DNA of 64,000 nucleotides from the NCBI GenBank assembly GCA_036320915.1, contig JAXBDG010000006.1, positions 1,116,001 through 1,180,000 of the forward strand, written 5' to 3'. Positions 54,936-64,000 of the stretch are shown piece after piece. How positions within the stretch are numbered: position 1 is the stretch's first letter; the number at the start of each line of letters is the position of its first letter. This DNA is from Linnemannia elongata (lineage: Eukaryota; Mortierellomycota; Mortierellomycetes; Mortierellales; Mortierellaceae). The translations under genes and the position numbers were made by a program. The notes under the pieces were generated by a model, which was given only the letters and a program-made list of their open reading frames with translations, made no database searches and was not told the origin of the DNA.

Positions 54936-56906
54936 TCACACTTTGCGGGACCCCTGGCGACTCAGGGACTCGTGTTTCACATCTGGGCGAAGCATCTCCA
55001 TATGTCGTCTGAGCTCAGTCTTGACCGGGTCGGGTTCGATATGTACAAGATGGTCATCCTCCTGTAACCCGCGCATGATCTTCAGTTTGGGCCAATGGAT
55101 CGCCATCCATTCCAGTTCTTGTTTCCCAATTCTGTGGTCGACGCCTTCGAATCCAAAGACTTGTAGGTGACAGAGCCCCGAGAGGTGAGTTAGTCCTGTG
55201 GACAGGGTTAGCTCAAGAGTGTTTTTGTAGGGTGTGCCGTAGTTGACGTATTCTTGAGAGTTGGAAGTATACCGTGGGCACTCGGAGCGGGAGTCTGCCC
55301 AGACGTCGCGCCATTCGTAGCCCAGGTCGAGGACACGGAGGTTGGTTAGGGTTCCGAGGCGGGAAAGGATGGCTTTTTGGAGGGTGGTGGATTGGGTGTG
55401 TTTGGTGATGAGTGTTAAGGCTTCGTTGGGGCGAGGGAGCCATGATGGAGAAGTGTGTGTGAGCATGGTTTCTTCTGAGGGTGTGAGGCGGTTGACATTG
55501 ACGATTTGGCAGCGAAAGACTTGGAGTTTTGTGAGGGGGGGCCAAGTTTGGGCGAGGAGGTCGGCGGCGACGAGGCGTTGGTCGATCCTATCGAGAATTT
55601 TGAGGGAGGGGTAATTTTGAAGGAGTTTGAAGAGTTTGCTGGTGGGGCGTGAGGGAGGATGGGCGTTAAAGGGGCGTAAGCTGTCGTATTGGATTTCGTA
55701 GAGTGTGCAACCGTCGTCAGATTGACGGATGGTTTCGAGGTTCTTGCAGTGGATGAAGAGGGCCTCAGCGGTTTCGTCCTGGAGGCGGTCGATGGTGAAA
55801 GAGGTTAGGAGGGGAACCCAGGGGATGATGCGTTCAGCGAGTCGGGGGCCTAAATGAGCGGCTCCCGACATAATGTGGAGGCCCTTGAGGCGGGTTGGGG
55901 TGTTATTGAGCATTGCCTCGGGGCTATCGACAAAGTGTTCTCGCCGGACGAATTCGCTTATCCGGAAGTCTTCTAGACTAGGGAGACGGCTAAGGAGGCT
56001 GAAGAAGGTTTTACTCGGGAGGGGGTTGTAGATCTCTAAGGCGCGGAGGTGGTCGTAAGACTTTGTGAGGACTTGGAAAGGGAGTTCATGGTTTGAAGAT
56101 CGATTGCTGCGAAGACTGGGCAGTCGGTCCAGAACATCTCTGATATCGATCTTGAGCAACGTGTTGTCAAGTTCCGTTAGATGCGGCAAGGTTGCCAAAG
56201 TGTCCAACAAAAAGTCAGTATCGAGATGAGCAAGCGAGTCGAGACTTCGATCTAGACGCAGGGTCCTGAGCGTTGCCTTGTTGACCATGATGAGCGACCA
56301 AAAATTCTGAGCGGTCATCCAATCCCGCTTCTGTTCCTCAACCGACCGCCATTCAATTTCGCTCGGCGAAAAGACACCCTCAAAATTGGGCGAGAGTAAC
56401 GGTCCCTCAACTGCCACGTTCCTGCGCTGGTCGTACGTCAATCCTCCATCTGCAATTGAGAGGTTCGAAAGTCGATGCAATTCCTCCTGCTCCTTCTTGG
56501 TCCTGTTAAGCGCCAGATTGAACGTCTCGAGTGACTCAAGTTGCGTACAAACACCCGTTTCAAAGGCGATATCAACAAGCACCCTCCAACTAAGTCGAAG
56601 GTGTCGAATAAGATGCCCATAGCGAGTAAATCCTGACAAGATCCAGAAGTATCCCTTGACTCCCAGTGATGAGGACGAGAGGGTGAATGTATCGTGGGAA
56701 GCGAGGATGCGTGGCCAAGCCAGGAGTCTGTCGTCAATGGTGTGCCAGAGGAAAGGGGTGAGGGTCTGGTGCCAGGTTCGACAGACTTTTATGCAAACGT
56801 TGAGGTCTTGGGGTGTCCAGTGTGGGGCCATGAGGAGGAGGAGTTCTGGGATTTGGGTTGCGTCCTGGAGAGTCTTATGGCGGGAGTGGGGTTGTAGTTG
56901 TGTCAT
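54936..56906 (-). CDS. F-box/LRR protein J
   Basis: Single exon of 656 residues. The frame opens at 57002 but has no earlier ATG, so ATG 56904-56906 is the start. F-box at 17-58 (IPELLLLMAPHW, CIKVCRTWHQTLTP, LWHTIDDRLLAWP). A RYGHLIRHLRLSWR segment and LRR-like repeats follow. The middle block is weaker (LTKLQVFRCQIVNVNRL), then LRVLDLGYEWRDV, LQVFGFEGVDHRIG and WPKLKIMRGLQEDD. The plus strand across 55330-55900 is strongly G/T-rich, so the coding strand there is C/A-rich, unlike most neighbours; this may reflect biased mutation or drift. Head to head with gene K, tail to tail with the transcription factor gene. Confidence 0.88.
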   Translation of the reverse strand: MTQLQPHSRHKTLQDATQIPELLLLMAPHWTPQDLNVCIKVCRTWHQTLTPFLWHTIDDRLLAWPRILASHDTFTLSSSSLGVKGYFWILSGFTRYGHLIRHLRLSWRVLVDIAFETGVCTQLESLETFNLALNRTKKEQEELHRLSNLSIADGGLTYDQRRNVAVEGPLLSPNFEGVFSPSEIEWRSVEEQKRDWMTAQNFWSLIMVNKATLRTLRLDRSLDSLAHLDTDFLLDTLATLPHLTELDNTLLKIDIRDVLDRLPSLRSNRSSNHELPFQVLTKSYDHLRALEIYNPLPSKTFFSLLSRLPSLEDFRISEFVRREHFVDSPEAMLNNTPTRLKGLHIMSGAAHLGPRLAERIIPWVPLLTSFTIDRLQDETAEALFIHCKNLETIRQSDDGCTLYEIQYDSLRPFNAHPPSRPTSKLFKLLQNYPSLKILDRIDQRLVAADLLAQTWPPLTKLQVFRCQIVNVNRLTPSEETMLTHTSPSWLPRPNEALTLITKHTQSTTLQKAILSRLGTLTNLRVLDLGYEWRDVWADSRSECPRYTSNSQEYVNYGTPYKNTLELTLSTGLTHLSGLCHLQVFGFEGVDHRIGKQELEWMAIHWPKLKIMRGLQEDDHLVHIEPDPVKTELRRHMEMLRPDVKHESLSRQGSRKV

Positions 56907-57242
56907 ATTGTGAGTCGAGGGAGGGGCAGGCGTTGTGAAAAGTTGAAGGACAGGAAGAGAAAAGAGAAAAAAGATGCAACAAATAAACAAACCCCGATAC
57001 AATAGATTAGGAAGAGGTGTGTACCATATCCATTAACCACCAACAAAACTGACCACGCGCTCTTTCGGGTACTTTTCTGCATACGTGTTGTTGTTTTTTT
57101 TCCCGTTGTTGTTTTCTTCTTTGTATTCACTTCCACTCGTTTCCCCTCTTCCTTTCTTTCTTAAACCTTGTTATTTCCACTTTTCATCCCATCCCATTCC
57201 TCATCCACCTTGCTCACATAAAAAAAACCAACAAAGGAGCTC
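56907..57242. promoter_or_regulatory. Shared divergent promoter region of F-box genes J and K
   Basis: 336 bases between two divergent ATGs. The gene K side (57120-57240) is a pyrimidine-rich leader. No TATA box or named binding site is recognisable. Confidence 0.4.
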
Positions 57243-59165
57243 ATGTCGACAGAGCAAACCCTAGCTTCAAGGACCTTTGCCTCCTTGCCAGAGCTCCTGG
57301 CCCTCCTCGTACCCAGTCTCGCACACCGCGACCTTCTTCAATGCATCCAAGTCTGTCGCTTCTGGAACCAAGTCTTTATCCCGCACCTCTGGTGCTCCAT
57401 CCATGACAGGACCCTCGCCTGGCCCAGGTTCCTCAAGGAGCACAGGAGTAACAACAACGACACTAATAAGGAAGACGATGAGTTGATACGACACATATTT
57501 CAGAAGTATGGGGGGTTTATTCAACACCTCGACCTCCGAAACAAGAGCATGATCAACGCAGCAACCAGTACCAGGGCCGCTTCAAGCCAACTCTGTTCTC
57601 TCCGCTTTTCCCGCTCTCTACTCGACCAGTACTACTGGGAGTCTACACTGTTGACGGACGGTGAGAATCGCAAGACGCCTGTCGAGGCTGCCTTGACACT
57701 GGCACTGCACAACCAAACCACATTGACAACCCTGCGAATGGACCAGTCTCTCCCAGAACTGAGGAGCTCCATCGTCCCTTTCTGCGAATCAACATCAATA
57801 ATATCTATCATATACGACACCCTCAGCAAACTGTCGAAACTTAGAGAACTGGAAATCAACGATGCAAGGGCAGACTTTCACGGGATCCTGGATGCAGCAC
57901 CGCAATTGGAGATTTTACGCGCACCGGGAAAGCTCCAGTTGAGGAATCACGATGGCCAGCTGCTCCACAGGACGATTACAGGAGGAAACCTCAAGGAAGT
58001 GGAGCTCTTTCGTGAGACGGGAACGCGGTGTGTGTTTAGTCTGTTACGACACTTGCCAAATCTAGAGACATTGGTGCTCTCGGGAGGGTTCGACCAGGAA
58101 TCTTTTGAGAACGATCATGCGGCGGCAGAAGAGGCCAAGGCTGTGATGGAGAACATGCCGAGTCTGTCTCTGCGGCGATTGTGTTGTCGTGAGAGTGGGT
58201 TTATGGACTACCGGAACCTGATGGCGATTCTTCCTTGGGTGCCCGAGCTGCGCGAGTTCGCGTGTGAGAACTTGCAGTTGCGGACGTCGCAGATCCTAGC
58301 GGAGCATTGCAAACATCTGGAGGTGGTTCGGGAACTGGATACGTTTGGCGGGGGTAATGATCCTCGGGCGGTTCCACGGGCGACTGATGTGGTAGTGCCG
58401 CTGTTGACTGGATGTCCTTCGCTGAGGGTTCTGGAAACAGCGTCGCACAAGATCATGGGTGATAGTTTTGTGAACTGTGAGCTGGTCTGTCTAGGGTTGG
58501 AGACGTTCCGATGTCAGATTGTTGGGATGTATTGGCTGGACGAGGTAAACTCTAGTTTGCTGGGCCGCTTGCTGTCTGCGAGTTATGGGGGCGATGACGA
58601 TGATGATGGTGGACCAGCAGGACGGGCAACAACAACAACATCGGCAGAGGAGATGATGCTATTTGACGAGATCTACCGGAACCAGGAACGGCATTGCAAG
58701 ATGTACAAACAGTTCTCAAGGATGACAAAGCTCCGAGTGCTGGAGCTTGGACAGGAGTGGCGGTCGATTGCAGGGCACCTTGACACAGGAACCGATGACC
58801 ACGACGACGAGTACGGTGACAACTTTGACGAACCCGATGACGGGTATTATGCCTCGTACGCAGCACCTATCGACGGCACACTGGACCTTACATTGGTCTC
58901 GGGGTTTGACCAACTCTCGACGTTGAAGGACCTGGAGGTGTTTGGATTCGAGGGGGTCGATCACCGGATGGATAAGGTGGAGCTGGACTGGATGGCGGTC
59001 AATTGGCCAAAGCTGAAGGTCATGAGGGGAATTCATGTGGATATCTTTCCGAAAGTTGAGCCTGATGCCAAGAGGAAAGAGTTACGGGAGTACATGCAGA
59101 TGTTGAGGCCTGATGTTGTTCATGAGACGTTGTACAAACTTTCTGAGGTGAATGAAAGGATTTGA
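57243..59165 (+). CDS. F-box/LRR protein K
   Basis: Single exon of 640 residues. F-box at 13-54 (LPELLALLVPSLA, CIQVCRFWNQVFIP, LWCSIHDRTLAWP), then KYGGFIQHLDLR and LRR-like repeats. The middle block is LVCLGLETFRCQIVGMYWL. Two acidic inserts distinguish it: GGDDDDDGG before the linker and DDHDDEYGDNFDEPDDG before the last repeats. The C-terminal block is intact: LEVFGFEGVDHRMD, WPKLKVMRGIHVD and LREYMQMLRPDVVHE, close to genes G and J. AATAAA at 59212-59217. It faces gene J across a 336-base divergent region and is convergent with the hydrolase gene. Confidence 0.89.
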   Translation: MSTEQTLASRTFASLPELLALLVPSLAHRDLLQCIQVCRFWNQVFIPHLWCSIHDRTLAWPRFLKEHRSNNNDTNKEDDELIRHIFQKYGGFIQHLDLRNKSMINAATSTRAASSQLCSLRFSRSLLDQYYWESTLLTDGENRKTPVEAALTLALHNQTTLTTLRMDQSLPELRSSIVPFCESTSIISIIYDTLSKLSKLRELEINDARADFHGILDAAPQLEILRAPGKLQLRNHDGQLLHRTITGGNLKEVELFRETGTRCVFSLLRHLPNLETLVLSGGFDQESFENDHAAAEEAKAVMENMPSLSLRRLCCRESGFMDYRNLMAILPWVPELREFACENLQLRTSQILAEHCKHLEVVRELDTFGGGNDPRAVPRATDVVVPLLTGCPSLRVLETASHKIMGDSFVNCELVCLGLETFRCQIVGMYWLDEVNSSLLGRLLSASYGGDDDDDGGPAGRATTTTSAEEMMLFDEIYRNQERHCKMYKQFSRMTKLRVLELGQEWRSIAGHLDTGTDDHDDEYGDNFDEPDDGYYASYAAPIDGTLDLTLVSGFDQLSTLKDLEVFGFEGVDHRMDKVELDWMAVNWPKLKVMRGIHVDIFPKVEPDAKRKELREYMQMLRPDVVHETLYKLSEVNERI

Positions 59166-59663
59166 GATGGGTGCTATTCATACCTCTACATTGGGAGACA
59201 ATAGTGGGATAAATAAATACATTCGCTTTATTGGGTATATGCTGTACAAGCAAATTGAGTTTCGGCTGGCGGACGGATGTTTCTTGAATCTCTTGGATTC
59301 GCAAGGCCTTTGAGCAGGTGGATAGGCTTTTTTTCATATCGATCTTTGGGTGCCATGGGGATCCTTTAATGTTGCCGTATGGTGATATCGGGGGGGGGGG
59401 GGGGTTGATAAATTGGATGGTGGTCCCTGCGTGGCTTCAAAATCAAAAAGACCGCTTAGAGGGTTCAAAACGATAGGCCAACAAGAGTTCCACGGAGCGA
59501 AGTGACCAGGACCGCTTTGAGAACTGGTCTTCTCAAATAAAGATGGCCAACTCAGGCACACATGGGAAAAAAAGAAAAGAAATACATGGTCTGTACTGCC
59601 ACCCTTTTTGCTTTGAAATGCAAGAACCACCATACACTAGCACATGGAAAATCGACGCCAATT

Positions 59664-59709
<46 letters not shown>

Positions 59710-59781
59710 GGTATGCGACTTGCTATGGTGCCATGGGAAGGAAGAAAAAAAAAAACCAGAAACATCCACAGGTGCATTGTC
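59166..59781. other. Convergent 3' intergenic region with homopolymer runs
   Basis: 616 bases between the stops of gene K and the hydrolase gene. It has the gene K AATAAA (59212-59217), a G14 run at about 59391-59404 and a T42 run at 59667-59708. No gene is seen; the frames that cross the T run are artefacts. Confidence 0.5.
59667..59708. repeat. Poly(T) tract of about 42 bases
   Basis: Uninterrupted T run in the convergent spacer, 74 bases past the hydrolase stop on its 3' side. Length is likely unstable. Confidence 0.9.
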
Positions 59782-61225
59782 CTAAAAACCGTTTTGCTTG
59801 AAGAAAGTCTAGAGAGAAAGAAGAAAAAGAAAAAAGGTGAAACGTTGTTAGGCATGCATATATCATTGGCCTGCTTAAGCACCGAAAAAACCGTTATCTT
59901 CATTAAAAAGGTACTTACGTTGATCGAGTCGTCAAGGAACTCGACATCCTCTTTGCTGTCGCCTGGTCCTCCAGCCCAATGGCCCCAAATGCTCTTAATG
60001 ACCTTCAATTCAGCATTATCACCAATATAATCTTTCTCAATCTGGCTGTCCTCAGGAGGGAAATACAGGTCGTTATCACAAGGCATGATCAAGACCTTAC
60101 CCTGGATACCCTTGAGCGCTCTCTCAAAGGCTTCCTCATCCTGTTGCGATCCAGCACCGGGACGGCCCAGACCACGGTCGGAAAGACGACGGTCTGCATC
60201 TGCGAGACCAGACTTGCCGGCGTAGAGGGGCTGGGCAGAAATATCCCCATGCTGCCAGGTCCAGAGCATGTGCAGCATATTGTTGGCATCCTTGCTCGTC
60301 GACCACTTCTCCCAGAACTCGACCATCACCCTCTCGATTCCCTCGATCCCATAATACTTCTCGAACCCCTTCTCGCGATAAAATGCCTGGCTGAATCCCC
60401 ATCCGGCATACACCCTTCCCAGAGTCTTCAAGCCGATAAGAGGCTGCTGGCCTTTCTCTTCCATATACCGACCACTACAGTAGCCCTCGGTGTCGGCAAG
60501 AATAGCACCCTTGACAGCCTCGAGGAAGACCCAGTTATGGAACGAGGTACGAGCCGAGCCGCAAAATGGCACAGCGAGCTTGACCATGTCCGGGTACTGG
60601 GATGCCCACTGGAAGGCTTGTCCGGCCCCCATACTCCAACCCAGAACGGCAATCTGGTCGGTGATCCCCAGACCTTGAGTCAAGAGCTGGTGCTGGGCCT
60701 TGACATTGTCGTAGAAGGTTGTCTTTGGCATGTTGACGCCGCCTTTGGGGCCAGTGGTGTTGGAGGGTGAAGTGGATTCACCGTTTCCAAAGAGAGCAGG
60801 TACGACGATGAAGTACCTTGTTGAACGAACATCATAGAGAAATTTTTCGGAGGGAAAGAAAAAGTAGAAAATCATGTGAGAAATAGGTGCCATTTTTTTA
60901 AAGTTGCCTCTCCAAACCGGTGGTCCGAGGTTCACCTTAATCAAAACGAATGGGAGGCAAGCAAAAAAAAAAGTCTAGGCGGACAACTTTAAACAAACCT
61001 TTCAGGGTCAAGGGCACGGCGAGGATGCTCAGGAGTAGAGATGAGCCATTCGTTTCCGGCGACGATGGTGCCAGAATACCAAGTAGGGTAGAGAACGCAA
61101 GGGTTGTTAGGGGAACCGTAAGTTAGGTAGGCAATGTAGGCCGCCGGTAGGATCTCGCCAGACTGGAGCTCAAAGTCGCCCAGTTGATAGTACTTGATGG
61201 TGCGGTCGAGGGAGTGTAGCGTCAT
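59782..61225 (-). CDS. Homoserine-acetyltransferase-like alpha/beta hydrolase (MetX family)
   Basis: Exons (minus) 60999-61225, 59919-60816 and 59782-59808 join in frame to 383 residues. The first exon has the family start FELQSGEILPAAYIAYLTYG, and the next begins RYFIVVPALFGNGESTSPSN. The nucleophile elbow is GWSMGAG with Ser137. The acid is probably Asp in MPCDNDLYFPPED and the base His in IWGHWAGGPG. Authentic MetX/Met2 makes O-acetylhomoserine for methionine synthesis, but many fungal members lack a proven substrate and the elbow here differs from the usual GGSMGG, so I assign the family only. The last exon codes just eight residues (TFFKQNGF). ATG at 61223-61225. Confidence 0.86.
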
Positions 61226-61884
61226 GTTGAAAAAACTTGTAGGGCGTTTGGGGTGAGGAAGGAGATTTTTTAGGGGTGGGGTAGAGAGTAAAAGTGGAAA
61301 GAGAGGAAGGAGAAAGAAAAAAAACGAGAAAAGAATGAGAGAAACGAAAATTTAGTTTTGTTGAGAGAAGGAAGGAGCAGGTTTGAATATTATGGAAGCA
61401 ACATTGCCCTTTGTTGTTCGACATGTTATGGGTGGGAATATCAAAGATGGGAAAAAGCAGCATCAAAAGAGAGAAAAAAAAAAAGGCAGTGGTAGTGTAA
61501 GCCTTGTTTTCTTTTTTTCCCACAAACATACTTGGGCCGAATCACACTCTTCTCCTGCTCTGTTGATTGCTGATGCTTACCATGTGTTGTCTCTTGCAGG
61601 AAAGAAAGCAAAAGTCTGGACTCGTCAAGCATTTTTTTTTTTAAAAAAAAGAACAGTGGGCTATTGGTTCATAGGTTGCACATGTGCTTTCTCATGACCA
61701 AGGGCGACCAAGAGGTACTTGCACTTGGTGAAAAGCAATATGCAAGTAAGTTCTTTCTCTCCTCTCCAACTTGGCCTATTGGGGTCACACATCCTGCAAC
61801 CGGTGCAATTAGTTTTTTTCCCAAAGAGTTGGTACCACTCGGCCCAAAAGAAAAACAAAAAGGGGTAAAGGAATGAAACCTCAA
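61226..61884. other. Intergenic region upstream of the hydrolase gene
   Basis: 659 bases with the purine-rich (coding-strand pyrimidine-rich) leader of the hydrolase gene near 61250-61340, several A/T runs, and the 3' flank of the F-box pseudogene. No gene is supported. Confidence 0.45.
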
Positions 61885-63178
61885 TCATTTATTATCCAAC
61901 ACCTCAGTGGCGAGACCACGTAGAAAGACCACGAGAACAAACAAGAGCATGAAGCACATCCGCTCGCAGGGTCTACATGTTTCTCGCAGCGCCGTCCTTG
62001 GGAAAAAGGTCTTCTCCAGACGTGGTTCTGTTAAAGCATGCAGACCACGCATCATATTCAGGCGAGGCCAACTCTTGGTTATCCACTCAAGTTCTGGTTC
62101 CCCGAACCTATGGTTCACCACATCAAACCCAAACGCCTCCGGCTTCTTCAAGGGGGATGCGGTCCAAACCAGATGCGAGTGAGGGCTCCAGAGTCTCGTG
62201 GATAGGTGTCAGATGGTCGAATAATGCTCTCTTCCAGCCTCACCGTTGTTGCCTTTCCAAAGCGATTGTATGTAGGGGATCGAGTCGAAAAAATGCCACG
62301 TTCGGTATATTCTTTAGCAAGATGACTAACATGTGGAACTTGATGAACGTTAAGGTGCTGAAGCAGACAAGCTGTGCGAACGTCCTTGAAGGGATACTTT
62401 ATTATGTGTCAGGTGTCCGTGGTAGTATAGGCACTTGAAGTTGCGATGCTGTTCCAGCAGACGACTGAGGCCCGGTTCGTCGATTTCGATATCCAGCTCT
62501 TCCAGATCCTGCAATTTGGCGAGAGAGTCGTAAAAAAAGTCGGCCGAGACAACAATGACCAGATCGAAAAGAATCCGGTCCGGAGTAAATCTCCTCAAGG
62601 CAGAATTCGCGAGGGCAAGGAGCTAATACACCTGCGTGAACATCCAGTCCCGCACCTGTTGCGCCTCCGATTCGAAATTATCAAGCCTGGCCGATAGACA
62701 TCGTCAAAGATGGGTGAAAGCATAGGACCCACGACACCAATCTGAAGCACAAGTCGATGAAGCAACCCTCCGCTTAGTACATCACTCTGCCGAGCAAACA
62801 CCAGGGGTCCATCATTTTGTTTGTCGGTGGTCTGGCGTGGCAAGAGCTTGAGCTAGAGTAAGTATGTGCATGGTTGTTTACATAAGCAGCCTCGACCCTG
62901 ACGGGCCAAGAGAGTCGAAGGTGGCGAATAGAGCGACGCTACTTGGCGAAGAGTGAGTCGATCCTGTCTGCGTCCTTTTGTCCCTACGCCTCGTCCGAGT
63001 CGTAGTTCAGGAGAATTGTGGGCCAGCCAAGAAGGGTGTCGTCGGTTGTTTGCCAGAGGTAACAGATTAAGACGCTGTGTCACAGGCGTGAGATTTTGAT
63101 AAAAGAGAATAAGTCAGGTGGACTCGGATGGAAGCGAAACTTGGGTAGCACTTCTAGGATATCGACAATGCGTGGAGG
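61885..63178 (-). pseudogene. F-box/LRR pseudogene
   Basis: One minus-strand frame reads a full family N-terminus (VDILEVLPKFRF, DLFSFIKISRL, YLWQTTDDTLLGWP, then SIRHLRLSWPV) but has three in-frame stops: TGA at 63080-63082, TAG at 62984-62986 and TAG at 62939-62941. The start codon is not identifiable. Later pieces lie in shifted frames: VVGPMLSPIFDDV near 62700, LAKLQDLEELDIEI near 62480, and the C-terminal FGFDVVNHRFGEPELEWI with WPRLNMMRGL near 62090. The body is about 1.3 kb against 1.9 kb in intact relatives, so internal deletions are likely. It is head to head with the partial gene at 63454. Confidence 0.85.
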
Positions 63179-63453
63179 TTGTTGTTGTTGTAGATGTATG
63201 TTGCTGGAAGGAGAGGGGGAAACGGATAGAGGGAGGACAGCGAAAAGAAAAACAAAGAGTGAGGAGGGAAAGTTCAGTTGGGCTTGTGTCTGCCCGTTAA
63301 AATCAGTGATTGCTCGCGCACATTCATTTATGATGGCCCTGAATCTTGCTGTATCGATCTTGCCTCTTCTCCCTCCTTTTTAATCTCGTCTTTCCTTACG
63401 CCTCTGCAACTTTCTTTCGACCCCTGGGGACACCGCCCTTTTGCCATCCGTCT

Positions 63454-64000
63454 ATGCTCATACCAGAACTGCTGTTAGTGGTCGCCTTCTTTTGCGACCC
63501 CTCCTCCTATCTGCCTTGCTCCCAAGTATGTCGACAATGGGCTGACATATTTACACCTTACTTCTGGAAGACCGTCAACGACTCCAACAAGCCATGGACT
63601 CGTCTCCTTCGACCTCATCCTAACGACAACCCAAAACTGTTCAGGGCACCATCCCATCTCGCTCATGCCCGACACATCCGACATCTGCTGATCGCCGAAC
63701 GCTGGCTCTTGTCCACCGCCATCTCGTCCAACATCACCAACCTCGAATCACTTGTCTTCGGGGGGCGATTCAACGAGTGGACGTATCCCAGCATTGTGTC
63801 TCAACTTGACCAGGTCCCGAGCGAGGTGACGGTACCGGACAGCATATTCCACATCCCATCCGACAGGTCACTCTCCAAATTGTACAAACGGATAATGACA
63901 CTTAGGTCACAACTCTGCTGGCAACTGGTCTTCAACAACCCTCACCTCCGGTCGATCGGGTTTAAGTCTGCCACCAGTACACCAACCTTTTGGGGATTCA
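63454..64000 (+). CDS. F-box/LRR protein L, 3' end outside window
   Basis: Open frame of 182 codons from ATG 63454 to the window edge. The F-box occupies residues 2-43 (IPELLLVVAFFCD, CSQVCRQWADIFTP, FWKTVNDSNKPW). It then has ARHIRHLLI and, near the edge, CWQLVFNNPHLRSIGF, which matches WQLILNNPQLQSLRF of gene H. It therefore belongs to the divergent subfamily with H rather than to the main group. It lies 275 bases from the F-box pseudogene in head-to-head orientation. Function as an SCF receptor is inferred from the F-box only. Confidence 0.8.
   Translation, partial: MLIPELLLVVAFFCDPSSYLPCSQVCRQWADIFTPYFWKTVNDSNKPWTRLLRPHPNDNPKLFRAPSHLAHARHIRHLLIAERWLLSTAISSNITNLESLVFGGRFNEWTYPSIVSQLDQVPSEVTVPDSIFHIPSDRSLSKLYKRIMTLRSQLCWQLVFNNPHLRSIGFKSATSTPTFWGF

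Overview
The window looks like nuclear DNA of an early-diverging fungus, most likely a Mortierella-like member of Mucoromycota. This rests on short GT-AG introns, long CAA/CAG-coded glutamine runs, long GA/CT microsatellites, pyrimidine-rich leaders and a very large F-box/leucine-rich-repeat (LRR) family. The lineage is inferred, since no marker gene was compared. I saw no rRNA, tRNA, CRISPR array or transposase.

Layout: 123-3946 is an M1 zinc aminopeptidase with four exons. 4142-15234 is an F-box/LRR array of five complete genes plus one relic. 15845-16475 is a hotdog-fold thioesterase. 16664-19612 (minus) is a membrane-anchored DUF229/alkaline-phosphatase-like protein with a 15-nt microexon. 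21179-23107 (minus) is another F-box gene. 23508-24898 (minus) is the peroxisomal ubiquitin-conjugating enzyme PEX4, head to head with a PSP1-domain protein (26856-29919). 30281-36959 holds three more F-box/LRR genes, with a MITE-like inverted repeat between the last two.

37449-41435 (minus) encodes an acidic coiled-coil protein with a C-terminal W2 domain, as in eIF2B-epsilon, but no nucleotidyltransferase domain. 43476-46076 (minus) is a polyglutamine HMG-box protein. After 4.2 kb with no supported gene, 50309-54699 encodes a fungal-specific transcription-factor-domain protein with a glutamine-rich C-terminal half and no visible zinc cluster. 54936-59165 is a head-to-head F-box pair. 59782-61225 (minus) is a homoserine-acetyltransferase-like alpha/beta hydrolase. 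61885-63178 is an F-box pseudogene, and a further F-box gene runs off the end from 63454.

Twelve F-box/LRR genes and two relics in 64 kb is the main feature. They are mostly intronless, 540-680 residues long and strongly diverged, often in head-to-head pairs, and are mixed with intron-bearing housekeeping genes. By family knowledge they are substrate receptors of SCF ubiquitin ligases. Their targets cannot be read from sequence. Most share a C-terminal block around an FGFEGxxHRIG motif that marks a lineage-specific family.
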